A stretch of DNA of 48,871 nucleotides from an uncultured Bacillota bacterium (GCA_900545735.1 URAC01000001.1:1-48871), one strand, 5' to 3'; shown: positions 16,234 through 25,387, counted from the stretch's first letter. A program made the numbers and translations. The notes: generated from the letters alone by a model not told the origin.

Positions 16234-17652
16234 TTACATTTCCATATCGCTTTCTCGTTTTTTCTTACGGGCTTTTCGTTCTTCAAGAAGTTTAGTTAAA
16301 ACATCATCAAATTCATCATCATTCATGTCAGCGACAAAATTATCAGTTCTTTGGTCTAGGATTTCTTCTCTTTGTTTCTTTTCTAGTAACATTTGGTCCT
16401 CTTTTACCTTTTCATTAAATTTGTCAGTTGTTTGGCGGATATACTCGTTATCTACTGAGTTGTAAACCATAATTGTAGTTTTTACATCACGATGGCCTAA
16501 AAGTTGTTGAATAACCTTTGGGTTCTCATTCATTTCAAAAAGCATATTTGAGAATGTATGGCGAAGCCCGTGGAAGTGAATATTACATTTGGTTAATTGA
16601 TGTCGTCTTTTCCAGCCATCGAAAAGTTTTCTACAGCCATAATATGTTCTAACACTTCCATCATCATTAGAGAAAATATAGGCCGTATTTGCCGTCAAAT
16701 CGGCAGTAACTCTTGGATTGGATTTCTGTCTATCCTTTTGCTTTTCACGCCATTCTTTAAGCGTTTCAACGATTATATCAGCAATAGGAATTTCTCTCAC
16801 ACTACATGCAGTTTTTGTGTCTCCAACAACTGTTAAACGACTTGTTACATTGCCTTCATTATCAAACTTTGGTATTGTTGTTATTGCTCGTTCTACTTTT
16901 AATGTTTTAGTTTCAAAATTTACATTTTGCCATTTCAGTGCAAGCGCCTCACCAATACGAAGCCCACCAAACATTAAACAAACACAAAGTGGCTTAATAA
17001 AATTACCGTCATCTTTTGCGAGTGCTTCTAAAAATCTAACTCTTACTTCTGGCGTAAGCGCTTTGTATTTTTCGCTATTACCAACTTTATCATGTGCCCT
17101 AACTTTTACCTTGTTAACTGGATTTTGCGTTACCCATTTGTTGTCTATGGCATATTCAAAAAATTGAGACATTAAGTGTTTAATCTTTTTTATTGTATTT
17201 ACACTATAATCCTTGTCTATCATATTATTAATTACTCTTTGAACAACATAAGTATCAATTTCATAAACTTTCATATTTCCAACTTGTGGTTCAATATGTA
17301 ATTTATAGTTCCTTATAATGCCTTCAAAAGTTCTAGGTGTAACTGATGATTTTTTAAAAACCATCAGCCACTCTCCCATCAGTTCTCCAAATGTTCGTTT
17401 TTCAACTATCTCATAAGAATTACTTTTAATTCTTCCACTAATATCAAACATCTTTTTTGCGACGGTTGCTCTATTTTTCCCATATACAACCTTTTTAACT
17501 TGTCTACCTTTATCATCATATCCAACGGTTATACTTCCGACCCATAGTCCATCAGAACTTCTCTTGAAAATACTACCTTCATTATTATTTGTTCTAACCT
17601 TACTTACAACTTTATTTTTATTTGTTGTTGGCTGTTTCTTCTTTCTAGGCAT
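16234..17652 (-). CDS. int: Tyrosine recombinase/integrase of the ICE
   Basis: 472 residues from the ATG at 17652 (GGAGG 6 bases upstream). Residues 1-90 are basic and include an AP2-like arm-binding segment (GSIFKRSSDGLWVGSITVGYDDKG). About 90-190 is the SAM-like core-binding domain, and 200-400 is the catalytic domain. It shows Arg in GGLRIGEALALKW, HGLRHTF (His-x-x-Arg), LGHRD and the nucleophile Tyr in MVYNSV. A charged tail of about 75 residues after the Tyr is longer than usual. Its start overlaps the excisionase stop (ATGCCTAG). It integrates and excises the element at tRNA-Thr, whose 3' end lies 352 bases away. Confidence 0.95.
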   Translation of the reverse strand: MPRKKKQPTTNKNKVVSKVRTNNNEGSIFKRSSDGLWVGSITVGYDDKGRQVKKVVYGKNRATVAKKMFDISGRIKSNSYEIVEKRTFGELMGEWLMVFKKSSVTPRTFEGIIRNYKLHIEPQVGNMKVYEIDTYVVQRVINNMIDKDYSVNTIKKIKHLMSQFFEYAIDNKWVTQNPVNKVKVRAHDKVGNSEKYKALTPEVRVRFLEALAKDDGNFIKPLCVCLMFGGLRIGEALALKWQNVNFETKTLKVERAITTIPKFDNEGNVTSRLTVVGDTKTACSVREIPIADIIVETLKEWREKQKDRQKSNPRVTADLTANTAYIFSNDDGSVRTYYGCRKLFDGWKRRHQLTKCNIHFHGLRHTFSNMLFEMNENPKVIQQLLGHRDVKTTIMVYNSVDNEYIRQTTDKFNEKVKEDQMLLEKKQREEILDQRTDNFVADMNDDEFDDVLTKLLEERKARKKKRESDMEM

Positions 17653-17908
17653 TTGGCACCTCCATTTGTCCATTATTTAATGTTAGCCAAGTAACAAAAT
17701 TAAGGACACTTACGACTTGTCGTTTGCCAACTTTTGTTGTTGGGAATGATTTACTTCTAAGTAAACTTCTAACATTATCTCTGCCAAGGCCAGTGATTTT
17801 GATAAGGTCATCACAATCTAAAAAGTCTTTATTATATTTAATTGAAATACGCTGAGTTTCAGATTGAATTAAATTATTCAAATCAATATTTTTATCATTC
17901 ATATTCAA
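17645..17908 (-). CDS. xis: Excisionase-like HTH protein
   Basis: 87 residues. A MerR/HTH_17-like DNA-binding fold is visible: DFLDCDDLIKITGLGRDNVRSLLRSKSFPTTKVGKRQVVSV. This is the arrangement of ICE and phage excisionases that bend DNA at attachment sites. The likely start is the TTG at 17908, since GGAGG lies 7 bases before it; an ATG two codons later is the alternative. The stop overlaps the int start by 8 bases, so the two are coupled. Confidence 0.8.
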   Translation of the reverse strand: MNMNDKNIDLNNLIQSETQRISIKYNKDFLDCDDLIKITGLGRDNVRSLLRSKSFPTTKVGKRQVVSVLNFVTWLTLNNGQMEVPNA

Positions 17909-17927
17909 TTTTGGTCCTCCTTTCTAA

Positions 17928-18302
17928 TTAAGTTAATTCGCTATCTTTTAGTTCTTGTACTTGCGTTCTCAATTGTGCAACTAAATCATCACACAAATCT
18001 TTCAAATCTTCCGATGTAACATTTTCAAGATTTCCATATCCATCAATTCTATATATGTCAGCGCTGTAAGTATCACCTATAAAATATCTTAGCCTATCAA
18101 TGCTGTCCGAATTTTCGGATATAACCATATCTTCATCATCAGAAGTTACATAGTTCTGTTCTTCCAAATAATCTAATATATCATCATCGGCAGAACAAGC
18201 ATTGTAAATTTTTTTATATTCATCTTCAGTACCACAATCAATGGTTTCTTTTATATCGTTAAGTTCTTTGATAATTCTTCTTTTATCATTTATTAAACTC
18301 AT
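17928..18302 (-). CDS. Hypothetical acidic helical protein
   Basis: 124 residues, strongly acidic, with predicted helices at both ends and no recognisable domain. It overlaps the 3' end of the upstream methyltransferase gene by 17 bases and sits just before xis, so it is part of the accessory operon. The small acidic nature would suit a DNA mimic or partner protein, but nothing more can be said. Confidence 0.65.
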   Translation of the reverse strand: MSLINDKRRIIKELNDIKETIDCGTEDEYKKIYNACSADDDILDYLEEQNYVTSDDEDMVISENSDSIDRLRYFIGDTYSADIYRIDGYGNLENVTSEDLKDLCDDLVAQLRTQVQELKDSELT

Positions 18303-19416
18303 TTTTATCTCCTTCTTCCAATTTTGCTTTCTTTATTATTGGTTCCAATCTTTCGGAAATTCTTTTTATCATAAGTGGTGGAACGCTCATTCCACACACA
18401 TAAGACACACCATCAAGACTATCTGTTAAGAAATTGTAATCTTGTGGAAATGAAGATATTGAAATAATATCTTGTTTTGAAAGTCTTGTTTTTGTGTCCC
18501 ACCTTATGTTATTGCAGTGAGCAGTAAGTGTTGGTGCAACTTGGTCATCATAAACAAAACAATAATTAAAAAATGAACTTTTACCACGAGTTTTTAAACA
18601 AGCATTTTCTAGGTTCCTATCTCCGTATTTAGCATATTTAATAAGCCCCATCAAATTTTCAGTAATTCCTTCCATAGAACCTTCTTTGGATTTTATATCT
18701 CCAAAATTTATTGGTGCATATAAAAAAGACATATCCAGTTTTTCTAAATCAACATTTAATCTCGTTGCTATAAAAAATACTCTATGTCTTTTTTGTGGAA
18801 CACCCATTTGTTCGCCTTTCATTAACCAATGTTTAACCTTATAGCCAATGTCGTGGAATTGCTTATATATTCTCTGAACATATCCCCACGCATTACCTTT
18901 GGTCAAACCTTCAACATTTTCCATTATCACAAACCTAGGTTTAAGTTTGTTTACTGTATCAATAAAGACAAAAGATAAATCATCAAGTGTTTGCTCTTTT
19001 TGTCCTTCTCTAAACTTCTTTTTAACTCCCCAAGATTTTTCTCTCTTGCCAGCCATAGAAAATGTTGTGCAAGGCGGACTACCATCTAATATGTCTAAAT
19101 CAAATACTTCTTTTGGTAGTTCGTTATTTGGAATATTGTTAAAATCTCGTATGTCTAAAACATAATTATGTTTTGGACTATGATTTGCAAGATAGACAGA
19201 GTTCATTCTCTTATCTATCTCCAAATCACCAATCACATCGTATCCTGCAAGTTTATAGCCCATTGTTGAGCCACCACCACAGGCGAAACACGAGAAAACC
19301 TTTAATCCATTCTTTTCTTTTGGATAGTCTTTGAAATGCCAATACCAATCGTTACTTTGTTTTGTTTTAAGATGATTAAAATCACTACCAAGCAAATCAA
19401 AAAAAGTCTGTTGCAT
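18286..19416 (-). CDS. C5-cytosine DNA methyltransferase
   Basis: 376 residues. Transfers a methyl group from SAM to C5 of cytosine in a specific DNA site. Visible motifs in order: I (VFSCFACGGGSTMGYKLAG, ~40-58), IV with the catalytic Cys (DGSPPCTTFSMAGKR, ~111-125), VI (IMENVEGLT, ~165), VIII (QKRHRVFF, ~208) and IX/X (VAPTLTAHCNN; YVCGMSVPPLMIKRISERL). No restriction endonuclease lies beside it. As an orphan enzyme on an ICE it may protect the element against host restriction or influence regulation. GGAG is 6 bases before the ATG. Confidence 0.93.
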   Translation of the reverse strand: MQQTFFDLLGSDFNHLKTKQSNDWYWHFKDYPKEKNGLKVFSCFACGGGSTMGYKLAGYDVIGDLEIDKRMNSVYLANHSPKHNYVLDIRDFNNIPNNELPKEVFDLDILDGSPPCTTFSMAGKREKSWGVKKKFREGQKEQTLDDLSFVFIDTVNKLKPRFVIMENVEGLTKGNAWGYVQRIYKQFHDIGYKVKHWLMKGEQMGVPQKRHRVFFIATRLNVDLEKLDMSFLYAPINFGDIKSKEGSMEGITENLMGLIKYAKYGDRNLENACLKTRGKSSFFNYCFVYDDQVAPTLTAHCNNIRWDTKTRLSKQDIISISSFPQDYNFLTDSLDGVSYVCGMSVPPLMIKRISERLEPIIKKAKLEEGDKNEFNK

Positions 19417-19419
19417 AGT

Positions 19420-20385
19420 TTACTCCATTTTATCATCAAATTGTTTTGCCTTTCTATGCTCCCTTTCTTTAATAAGTGGAAAAACGATTTTGTTAATTTC
19501 TTCTGTGAATTTTTCTTTGTCAGACACAAGTGCTTGATTTGCGTCTTTATATCCACAATTATCAAATGTGCAATAATTTATATTGTTTTCATCAAAATAC
19601 TTTATTAAAGCTTTGGTTGCTATTTGTCCTGCTTCATCATTATCCAATGCTAAAATAAAGGTCTTATCAAGTGATTTTTCTCTTTCAATGAATTTGTTGA
19701 CATTGTTAGCACTTGAAAGTCCAATGGCATTAACACCAACCGTTTCAAAGCTCAAACAATCAAATTCGCCTTCTGTTATTACACAATATTTACTATCATT
19801 AGTTAATGCTTCTGTATTAAAGAGTTCAACTTGGCAACCCTTTGGTTTGTAATATCTCAATTTTTCATCATTGTGTATATTCCTAGCAGCAAAGCAATTT
19901 TTACTAACTGGGATTACAACAGCATTAAACTTAAATTCTTTAAAATCAAATGAGTTAAAACCAAGTTTATAGTCTTTAATAATCTTTTTAGATAAACCCC
20001 TTGATAGAAGATAATCCATTGCTTCTTTATTATGTCTGAGATTATATGACCAAACATTATAGGCCTTTGTATAGTCCTTTTCAGTTTGTTCTTTATCTTT
20101 TCTAACAGTAGAGTTATAGTCGAAATTCTTTCCATAATATTGCATTGTTTTCTTAAATGCACTTCTATTATCAAGGTTTTCCATTATACCTATAACATCT
20201 ACAAGGTTATAACTTGCGCCACAACCAAAGCAATAACATCTTCCATCATCAAAGTATTTCATAGAAGCATTGCTATCTCTATGATTTGGATTTAGACAAT
20301 GAAATAAACGACTTGTATTTATATTATGACTTTCAAGGTAGCTTTTAAGGTTATCCATCACTCCTTCAAGTTCATAATTTTCCAA
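19420..20385 (-). CDS. CHC2 zinc-finger / Toprim primase-like protein
   Basis: 321 residues. A CHC2 zinc finger occupies about residues 30-65 (FHCLNPNHRDSNASMKYFDD ... CYCFGCGAS), and a Toprim domain about 185-270 (VITEGEFDCLSFETVG, then LALDNDEAGQIAT). This is a compact DnaG-type primase without a helicase-binding domain, presumably for element replication or second-strand synthesis after transfer. The start is either TTG at 20385, directly after the upstream stop, or ATG at 20358, where AAGGAG is too close (2 bases). I keep the longer form. Confidence 0.85.
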   Translation of the reverse strand: MENYELEGVMDNLKSYLESHNINTSRLFHCLNPNHRDSNASMKYFDDGRCYCFGCGASYNLVDVIGIMENLDNRSAFKKTMQYYGKNFDYNSTVRKDKEQTEKDYTKAYNVWSYNLRHNKEAMDYLLSRGLSKKIIKDYKLGFNSFDFKEFKFNAVVIPVSKNCFAARNIHNDEKLRYYKPKGCQVELFNTEALTNDSKYCVITEGEFDCLSFETVGVNAIGLSSANNVNKFIEREKSLDKTFILALDNDEAGQIATKALIKYFDENNINYCTFDNCGYKDANQALVSDKEKFTEEINKIVFPLIKEREHRKAKQFDDKME

Positions 20386-20387
20386 AT

Positions 20388-20906
20388 CTACATTTCACCT
20401 TCTTGTTGCTTTTTTAGTTTCATAATGTAATCATCTGACATATAACCATAAAAGTCTTTTGGTCGTTTGATTCCAAGTTTTTTGTAATAATCTTCCAAAT
20501 CTTCTTTAACATTTTTAAATTCATCAAAAGGATAACCAGAATATACCCATTCATTTTTTGTATTGAAAATGTAGATATATTCAATCCAATCCCAATCTTT
20601 CAATTTCTGCATTGAACAAAGAGTGCTTTCTTGTCCCTCCTCACCTCTATCTCTACCATAAGCAACCGTAACATCATCTTGTCTTTCGCTATAATCAAAT
20701 GAATGTGGTCTTGTTGGGTCTGGGTCGATTTTTTCATTAAGACAAGAAATATTGCCTAATTTAATCAATTTTTCCACTTTTTCTCTATCATTGTAATGGT
20801 CATTAAGCATTTGACCATTGTAAGTTAAATATCCATCAGAGTGGCAATAAATTGCCTCGTATTTGTTCTTTCCCCTTTGAATACATATCAAACTTCTAGT
20901 TGACAT
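20388..20906 (-). CDS. Conserved mobile-element protein, unknown function
   Basis: 172 residues. The N-terminus MSTRSLICIQRGKNKYEAIY, then CHSDGYLTYNGQML and HYNDREKVEKLIKLGNISCL, resembles a protein family I know from phages and ICEs of Firmicutes, with no assigned activity. The C-terminal half is acidic and ends in a helical DEL/KK segment. It is a soluble protein, and the gene lies in an operon with 10-base spacing to the next. Confidence 0.65.
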   Translation of the reverse strand: MSTRSLICIQRGKNKYEAIYCHSDGYLTYNGQMLNDHYNDREKVEKLIKLGNISCLNEKIDPDPTRPHSFDYSERQDDVTVAYGRDRGEEGQESTLCSMQKLKDWDWIEYIYIFNTKNEWVYSGYPFDEFKNVKEDLEDYYKKLGIKRPKDFYGYMSDDYIMKLKKQQEGEM

Positions 20907-20916
20907 AATTTCCTCC

Positions 20917-21519
20917 TTACATTTCTGCGTCTTGGTCCTTTCTATGTCTTGTCTTTAATTCCTCCAACATTTTATCTAACTTTTTGTTTTCAATTTCCTG
21001 TTGTTTTTTAATTTCTGGAATAAAATTTCTATCTTCATCAGACACCGGATATATTGCTCCACAATCACAAGAAAGCATTTGACCTCCACATCTCGGACAC
21101 CTTTCAATATCACAATTTGGTAGATGTTGTTCACCTAGATGACAACCACAATCGCCACAAGTGTTTTCTTCATCTTCATAATCTCCCCAGCAATCCTCTT
21201 CCTCTCCGTAAAAGATAGGTCTATATAATTCTCCACGAATTAGATAGTTTTCTTTGTAGTTTGTGTTATATTCCTCAACAGCTTTACCTATTCCTTTATC
21301 ATTAAAAGGTAGTTGGTTTGCAATCATATATTCACGATAAATATCCAAGATATTTTGCTTTGCAACAATATAGTAGTTAAATTCCCTCCCATGTTTGTAG
21401 AGATAATCAAATATCTTCATTGATACTTCTTTTTCTGTGTCAGTTCTACCCTTTTCAAGGAATTTCTCTTTGTCGTAATTCAACATTCGTTGCCAAACGA
21501 CATATTGACCTTCGTTCAT
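20917..21519 (-). CDS. Hypothetical zinc-ribbon protein
   Basis: 200 residues. The N-terminal half is helical (VWQRMLNYDKEKFLEKGRTD ...). Residues about 115-160 hold closely spaced Cys/His pairs (CGDCGCHLGEQHLPNCDIERCPRCGG then CDCG) that look like two zinc ribbons or knuckles. The tail is a charged helix. Function unknown; the Cys pattern suggests nucleic-acid or protein contact. RBS AGGAGG is well placed. Confidence 0.65.
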   Translation of the reverse strand: MNEGQYVVWQRMLNYDKEKFLEKGRTDTEKEVSMKIFDYLYKHGREFNYYIVAKQNILDIYREYMIANQLPFNDKGIGKAVEEYNTNYKENYLIRGELYRPIFYGEEEDCWGDYEDEENTCGDCGCHLGEQHLPNCDIERCPRCGGQMLSCDCGAIYPVSDEDRNFIPEIKKQQEIENKKLDKMLEELKTRHRKDQDAEM

Positions 21520-21532
21520 TAATCATTCCTCC

Positions 21533-22429
21533 TTAATAAAGTGCTTGATACAAACTCGAATAGTTCGACCAAGGGCTTGTTGTTTTATAGTATTCAAGTG
21601 CTTCAAATGGCACATAAATAACATTCAAAGGACAATTTCCAAAGTGATTGTAATAATCATTGTGATTAGCCTGAATTTGGCTAGATTTAATCGTAACTGT
21701 CTTTAAATTTGTGCAGTTGTAAAATGTGCCAATATGAAAGTTTCTTACTGTCTTTGGTATTGTTATTTCTTCTATTGCAGTTCCAAAGAACGCATAAGCG
21801 TCTATTTGCTTTGTTGTTTCAGATAATCTAACTTTTTTAAGGCTTGAACAACCATCAAAAATACCATCACCAACAACTTCAACACCATCTTCAAAGTAAA
21901 CTTCTTTTAAGTTAGGACAATTTTGAAATGCTCTCACACTTGTTGTTGTATATTCTTTTGGTATTTTCAAGGTTTCAATATATTGATTGTTTTGTCCTGC
22001 ATACCAAGCCATTGTATTAACCTTTACTTCATCACCTTCGATATAAGTAGGTTTACCAATGGTATATTCATAATTCCAAGGATAACTATGAGTGTAAATC
22101 TCTTGATAAAATTCATAGTAACCTTCCGCTCCACAAGCATAATGTTCTTGCCAAAATTGCCTTGCTTCCCATTGTGAATTAAATGTTGTCTTTCCAGAAT
22201 AATAAACCGGTTCTCCAAAGGAATATGATGTCGGCAATGTAACATCTTTTTCTTGTCCTGTGTAGGATTTAAGTTCACTGCCGACAAATACATATCCTTC
22301 TAATACAACATCTGTTTTATGGTTAAAATTTACTCTTACTGTTAATGCGTAAAGGAATAAAGCAAACACTCCAATAAAAAAAAACAACTGTCCCCAAGAA
22401 ATAATGTTTTTGCTCGTTTTTGTTTCCAT
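21533..22429 (-). CDS. ICE-borne BspA-like LRR protein with N-terminal membrane anchor
   Basis: 298 residues. A single hydrophobic helix near residues 12-32 (LFFFIGVFALFLYALTV) with no cleavage or lipobox motif suggests a signal-anchor, exposing the rest outside. Five or so LRR_5 units follow from about residue 140 (TLKIPKEYTTTSVRAFQNC, EVYFEDGVEVVGDGIFDGC, KVRLSETTKQIDAYAFFG, EITIPKTVRNFHIGTFYNC). It lies in the middle of the accessory operon, not in the transfer module. It may be a surface adhesin or recognition factor; an entry-exclusion role is an untested idea. Confidence 0.75.
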   Translation of the reverse strand: METKTSKNIISWGQLFFFIGVFALFLYALTVRVNFNHKTDVVLEGYVFVGSELKSYTGQEKDVTLPTSYSFGEPVYYSGKTTFNSQWEARQFWQEHYACGAEGYYEFYQEIYTHSYPWNYEYTIGKPTYIEGDEVKVNTMAWYAGQNNQYIETLKIPKEYTTTSVRAFQNCPNLKEVYFEDGVEVVGDGIFDGCSSLKKVRLSETTKQIDAYAFFGTAIEEITIPKTVRNFHIGTFYNCTNLKTVTIKSSQIQANHNDYYNHFGNCPLNVIYVPFEALEYYKTTSPWSNYSSLYQALY

Positions 22430-22463
22430 TTGTTATTCCTTTTTCGTCCATAAAGGTGGACCT

Positions 22464-23066
22464 TTATAGACAACTTTCTCGTTTTTTCTCTATTCTTATA
22501 AGTTCATTGAAAAGATAATGAAATTTATCATCTGCACACTTTTGCATTTCTTTAAGCATTGTGATATTGTTGTTGTTACTTATAGAAAAACCAGTCATAT
22601 TATCAACGATATTGTCATTTTCATCTGTAATTTCATAAGCATAATACTCGTGCTCTTCATTGATATAATCGTTATAATCAACAAGTTCATTTTTTAAAGT
22701 TTGCTCAACTTTGTCATAGTCATCAAGAGAATACCCATGGTTCAATACGTCTTGCTTTGTGCAATAGATATACCCTACTTGACCACTATCAAATCTGTCA
22801 TTAAATGGTTCAGTTGATAATGCAATTCCTGTGTGGTCATACATATAAACATTCAAAATGCAATACATATTATCTTTATTGACTTCTGCAAATGCTTGGA
22901 AATCACAAGGTCTGTAAAATTCATTACTATCACCAAGAGAATATCTCCTGTGCCAACAAATGAGATGACCAAGATTATCATCTTCTCTTGGGTCAGTAAC
23001 CTGATAAGAGTTATCTAGTTTAACTTTTAAAGAGTTTCCTCTTCTTTTTATTTCAACATCTCTCAT
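22464..23066 (-). CDS. Conserved mobile-element protein, unknown function
   Basis: 200 residues, soluble, acidic and Asp/Asn/Tyr-rich. Segments such as HLICWHRRYSLGD and GYIYCTKQDVLNHGYS look like a conserved accessory-region protein of Clostridia ICEs and phages, but I know no function. Only 2 bases separate it from the upstream DUF3846 gene, so they are co-translated. Confidence 0.65.
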   Translation of the reverse strand: MRDVEIKRRGNSLKVKLDNSYQVTDPREDDNLGHLICWHRRYSLGDSNEFYRPCDFQAFAEVNKDNMYCILNVYMYDHTGIALSTEPFNDRFDSGQVGYIYCTKQDVLNHGYSLDDYDKVEQTLKNELVDYNDYINEEHEYYAYEITDENDNIVDNMTGFSISNNNNITMLKEMQKCADDKFHYLFNELIRIEKKRESCL

Positions 23067-23068
23067 TT

Positions 23069-24109
23069 TTACATCTCCGCATTTTTCTTTTGTTGATGTT
23101 TATACCTTTCAATCATACAAGCCTTAATAATGTAATAATCTTCATACAAATCCAAACCTTTTGGAAGTTCGTATGTTTTACAATAAGCCTTGCATTTTTT
23201 GATTTGATTATCTGTCAAACTAATATTTTCGCCAGAGTCTGGGTCAAATCCAACCATATAAACTGTGCCACAAGCACAATCTTCATATTCTGGAAGCCAA
23301 AAGTTCCCCGGCAATTTGTTAAGTTTGCCTTCTTCATTTACATACAAGTCAACATTTCTCACACCGGGCATTTCAACACATTCAATGTATCCACCAACAA
23401 TGCCTTGAAGAACACTGAGTTTATCTTCAATTTCTTTCTCATAAGGTTCCTTGCCGGGTTCCTTAATCAAAACTCTGACAATCTTTGTTTCTTCATCTTC
23501 GATGTCTTCTTCAATATCTTCTCTTTCAGCTTCAAATTCCAAAGCAATTTCCTTCTTTAATTTTTCCATATCATTTTTTAAAGGTTCTAAAAATTCTGGA
23601 TTTTCCGTTAATGTATCTGAGTTTTCAATTAAATACTCAATATCACCTTCATAGGAATAAAGACTTTCTGCGTTAGTTTGTTTGCCATCGACCATTAAAG
23701 ATATTTTTGTTGTTAAAAGTTCACCATTAAAGCAATCGTTAATTGTAGAGAGCTCTCTGACATATTCTGAATTGATTTCATCAACATCTTTTTTTGATAG
23801 ATTTTCTGGAAATTTCTTTCCATAAAAGTTCTCATAATCTGTTTTATCAACACAAATATATCCTACAATTTCATCATTTGCTTCCATTGTTAAATTCATA
23901 TCTTTTTCGTAAATTGGCAAGGCTAACATTAGATTTGGATTTCTCTTGTAAAAGTCCGTAAAATCCCAAACAGACTTAACATTTTGGTCCTCACTATATC
24001 TTTTGAAATCACCTTTAAAAATGACTATTGTAGAAAATTTTTCCATTCCATCTGGTGTGGCCTGTTCAACTGAAATATTCAGTGTTTTATTGTTCAGTTT
24101 TATCTGCAT
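23069..24109 (-). CDS. DUF3846 domain protein with N-terminal extension
   Basis: 346 residues. The C-terminal third carries a DUF3846-like domain: VRVLIKEPGKEPYEKEIEDK, GIVGGYIECVEMPG, YVNEEGKLNKLPGN, then a Gly-Asp segment. DUF3846 proteins are common on ICEs and phages beside ArdC-like genes, with no known activity. The N-terminal ~200 residues form a separate mixed alpha/beta region followed by a highly acidic linker (EREDIEEDIEDEET). The gene overlaps the upstream 84-residue gene by 23 bases. Confidence 0.7.
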   Translation of the reverse strand: MQIKLNNKTLNISVEQATPDGMEKFSTIVIFKGDFKRYSEDQNVKSVWDFTDFYKRNPNLMLALPIYEKDMNLTMEANDEIVGYICVDKTDYENFYGKKFPENLSKKDVDEINSEYVRELSTINDCFNGELLTTKISLMVDGKQTNAESLYSYEGDIEYLIENSDTLTENPEFLEPLKNDMEKLKKEIALEFEAEREDIEEDIEDEETKIVRVLIKEPGKEPYEKEIEDKLSVLQGIVGGYIECVEMPGVRNVDLYVNEEGKLNKLPGNFWLPEYEDCACGTVYMVGFDPDSGENISLTDNQIKKCKAYCKTYELPKGLDLYEDYYIIKACMIERYKHQQKKNAEM

Positions 24110-24341
24110 GAATATCTCCCTTGAAGTGGTTATTTGTTTTCTTAAATCTCAAAAGTTCATATTCACTTGCATAGAACGCTTGTTGAATAGATACCGCAAG
24201 ATTTGGTCTAACTTTAAGCCTTTCTTCCTTTGGGACTTCTTGCAAGCCATCACGCATTGTTCTTAATTTGTCTAATAGTTCTTGTTTAGAAGAATAATCA
24301 ATATCAGTAAGCAAGAACGAAAGTTCACCACCTAATCTCAT
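24087..24341 (-). CDS. Small hypothetical protein
   Basis: 84 residues, helical and basic in its C-terminal half; no recognised motif. Its ATG shares one base with the upstream stop codon (TAATG), a tight coupling that supports it being real. It belongs to the ArdC/DUF3846 operon. Confidence 0.6.
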   Translation of the reverse strand: MRLGGELSFLLTDIDYSSKQELLDKLRTMRDGLQEVPKEERLKVRPNLAVSIQQAFYASEYELLRFKKTNNHFKGDIHADKTEQ

Positions 24342-25324
24342 TATTCCACCTCACTTTCTGCTTTTTTAGACTTTGAACTTGTCTTTTTTGCAGTTTTCTT
24401 TTCTACTGGTGCTTTAACTTCTTCTGTTTTTTCTTGTGCTTTAACTTCTTCTTCAACCTTTTGAGTTTGTTTTTCAAGTCCACGAATTGCAATTTCAATC
24501 GCAGTTTCAAAGTTAGAAAGAAGTTGCATACTTACTGAACGAACTTTTTGAAGATTGTTTTTAAACTCCAATTTTTCTTCATCTGAAAGGTTTGTAATGG
24601 CGTCATCATTAAAGTCTGGCAAATTAAGACCAAGTTTTGATTTGATTGCGTAAAGTGCGCAGTTGTATTCAATGTCATCAATATTTTCAACTGTTTTGCT
24701 TGTAATACCTTCTGGGCGTCTGCTATCAATCAATACTCTTGTTGTTTGATTGATTAGTGTATTGATAAGTTCATCAATAGAAAGTCCATCTTTGATGTAA
24801 ACAATCTTATTTTCTTTATCCATCTTTGCAAATGGTTCTTGGTCAACATACTCAAACTTATAACCTTTTGCTGTTCTTTCAAGAGAATTTTTAGCGGCTT
24901 CAAAGAACTTTGCAATGGTCTCTTTATTTGTATTGAGATAAGGATATTCTCTACCTTCTGTTTGGCTAATATCAAAGACATGTCCAACACTTAAATCAAG
25001 TTTTTCAATACCTTTTGTGAACACATTACCATTTTCATCAGTGTAATCTTGATTGTATTTTTTAAGACAAGGACTAATGATTTTCAAAGACTTTTGGTGT
25101 TCTTTAACCTTTCTACCATCTTTGTTCCAACCAGTAAGTCTTTTTACAAGTTTAACATTTGGCATTTGGCTCATAATAAGAACATCATTCATAACTGTGT
25201 AATCTGGCATAAGACCCATTACTTTCAAAATATCACGAAGTCTGCCTTCATTCATATATTTCAAATATTGTTCGTTTGCTTGTGCTGTCAAGCTTTCAAC
25301 TGTTGCGTAATTTTTTTCTTCCAT
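24341..25324 (-). CDS. ArdC-like protein without the metallopeptidase motif
   Basis: 327 residues. The N-terminal ~75 residues match the ArdC N-terminal ssDNA-binding pattern: MNDVLIMSQMPNVKLVKRLTGW, then GRKVKEHQKSLKII. In full ArdC proteins a zinc metallopeptidase with HExxH follows. Here the equivalent stretch reads LSIDELINTLINQTTRVL and no HExxH is visible, so that activity is probably lost. The last ~50 residues are a Lys/Glu/Ala-rich tail. The family coats incoming single strands and inhibits restriction; here only the binding role is likely. First gene of the accessory operon, RBS GGAG. Confidence 0.7.
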   Translation of the reverse strand: MEEKNYATVESLTAQANEQYLKYMNEGRLRDILKVMGLMPDYTVMNDVLIMSQMPNVKLVKRLTGWNKDGRKVKEHQKSLKIISPCLKKYNQDYTDENGNVFTKGIEKLDLSVGHVFDISQTEGREYPYLNTNKETIAKFFEAAKNSLERTAKGYKFEYVDQEPFAKMDKENKIVYIKDGLSIDELINTLINQTTRVLIDSRRPEGITSKTVENIDDIEYNCALYAIKSKLGLNLPDFNDDAITNLSDEEKLEFKNNLQKVRSVSMQLLSNFETAIEIAIRGLEKQTQKVEEEVKAQEKTEEVKAPVEKKTAKKTSSKSKKAESEVE

Positions 25325-25350
25325 TTATTACTCCTTATTGTTTTTATAAA

Positions 25351-25378
25351 AAAAGTTGAAATATAATTCCAACCTTTT
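25351..25378 (-). terminator. Terminator-like hairpin in the leader of the accessory operon
   Basis: Minus strand AAAAGGTTGgAAT / ATTtCAACTTTT hairpin followed by seven T, 27 bases before the ArdC-like ATG. It could stop read-through from upstream or act as an attenuator. Confidence 0.45.
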
Positions 25379-25387
25379 ATGATAATT

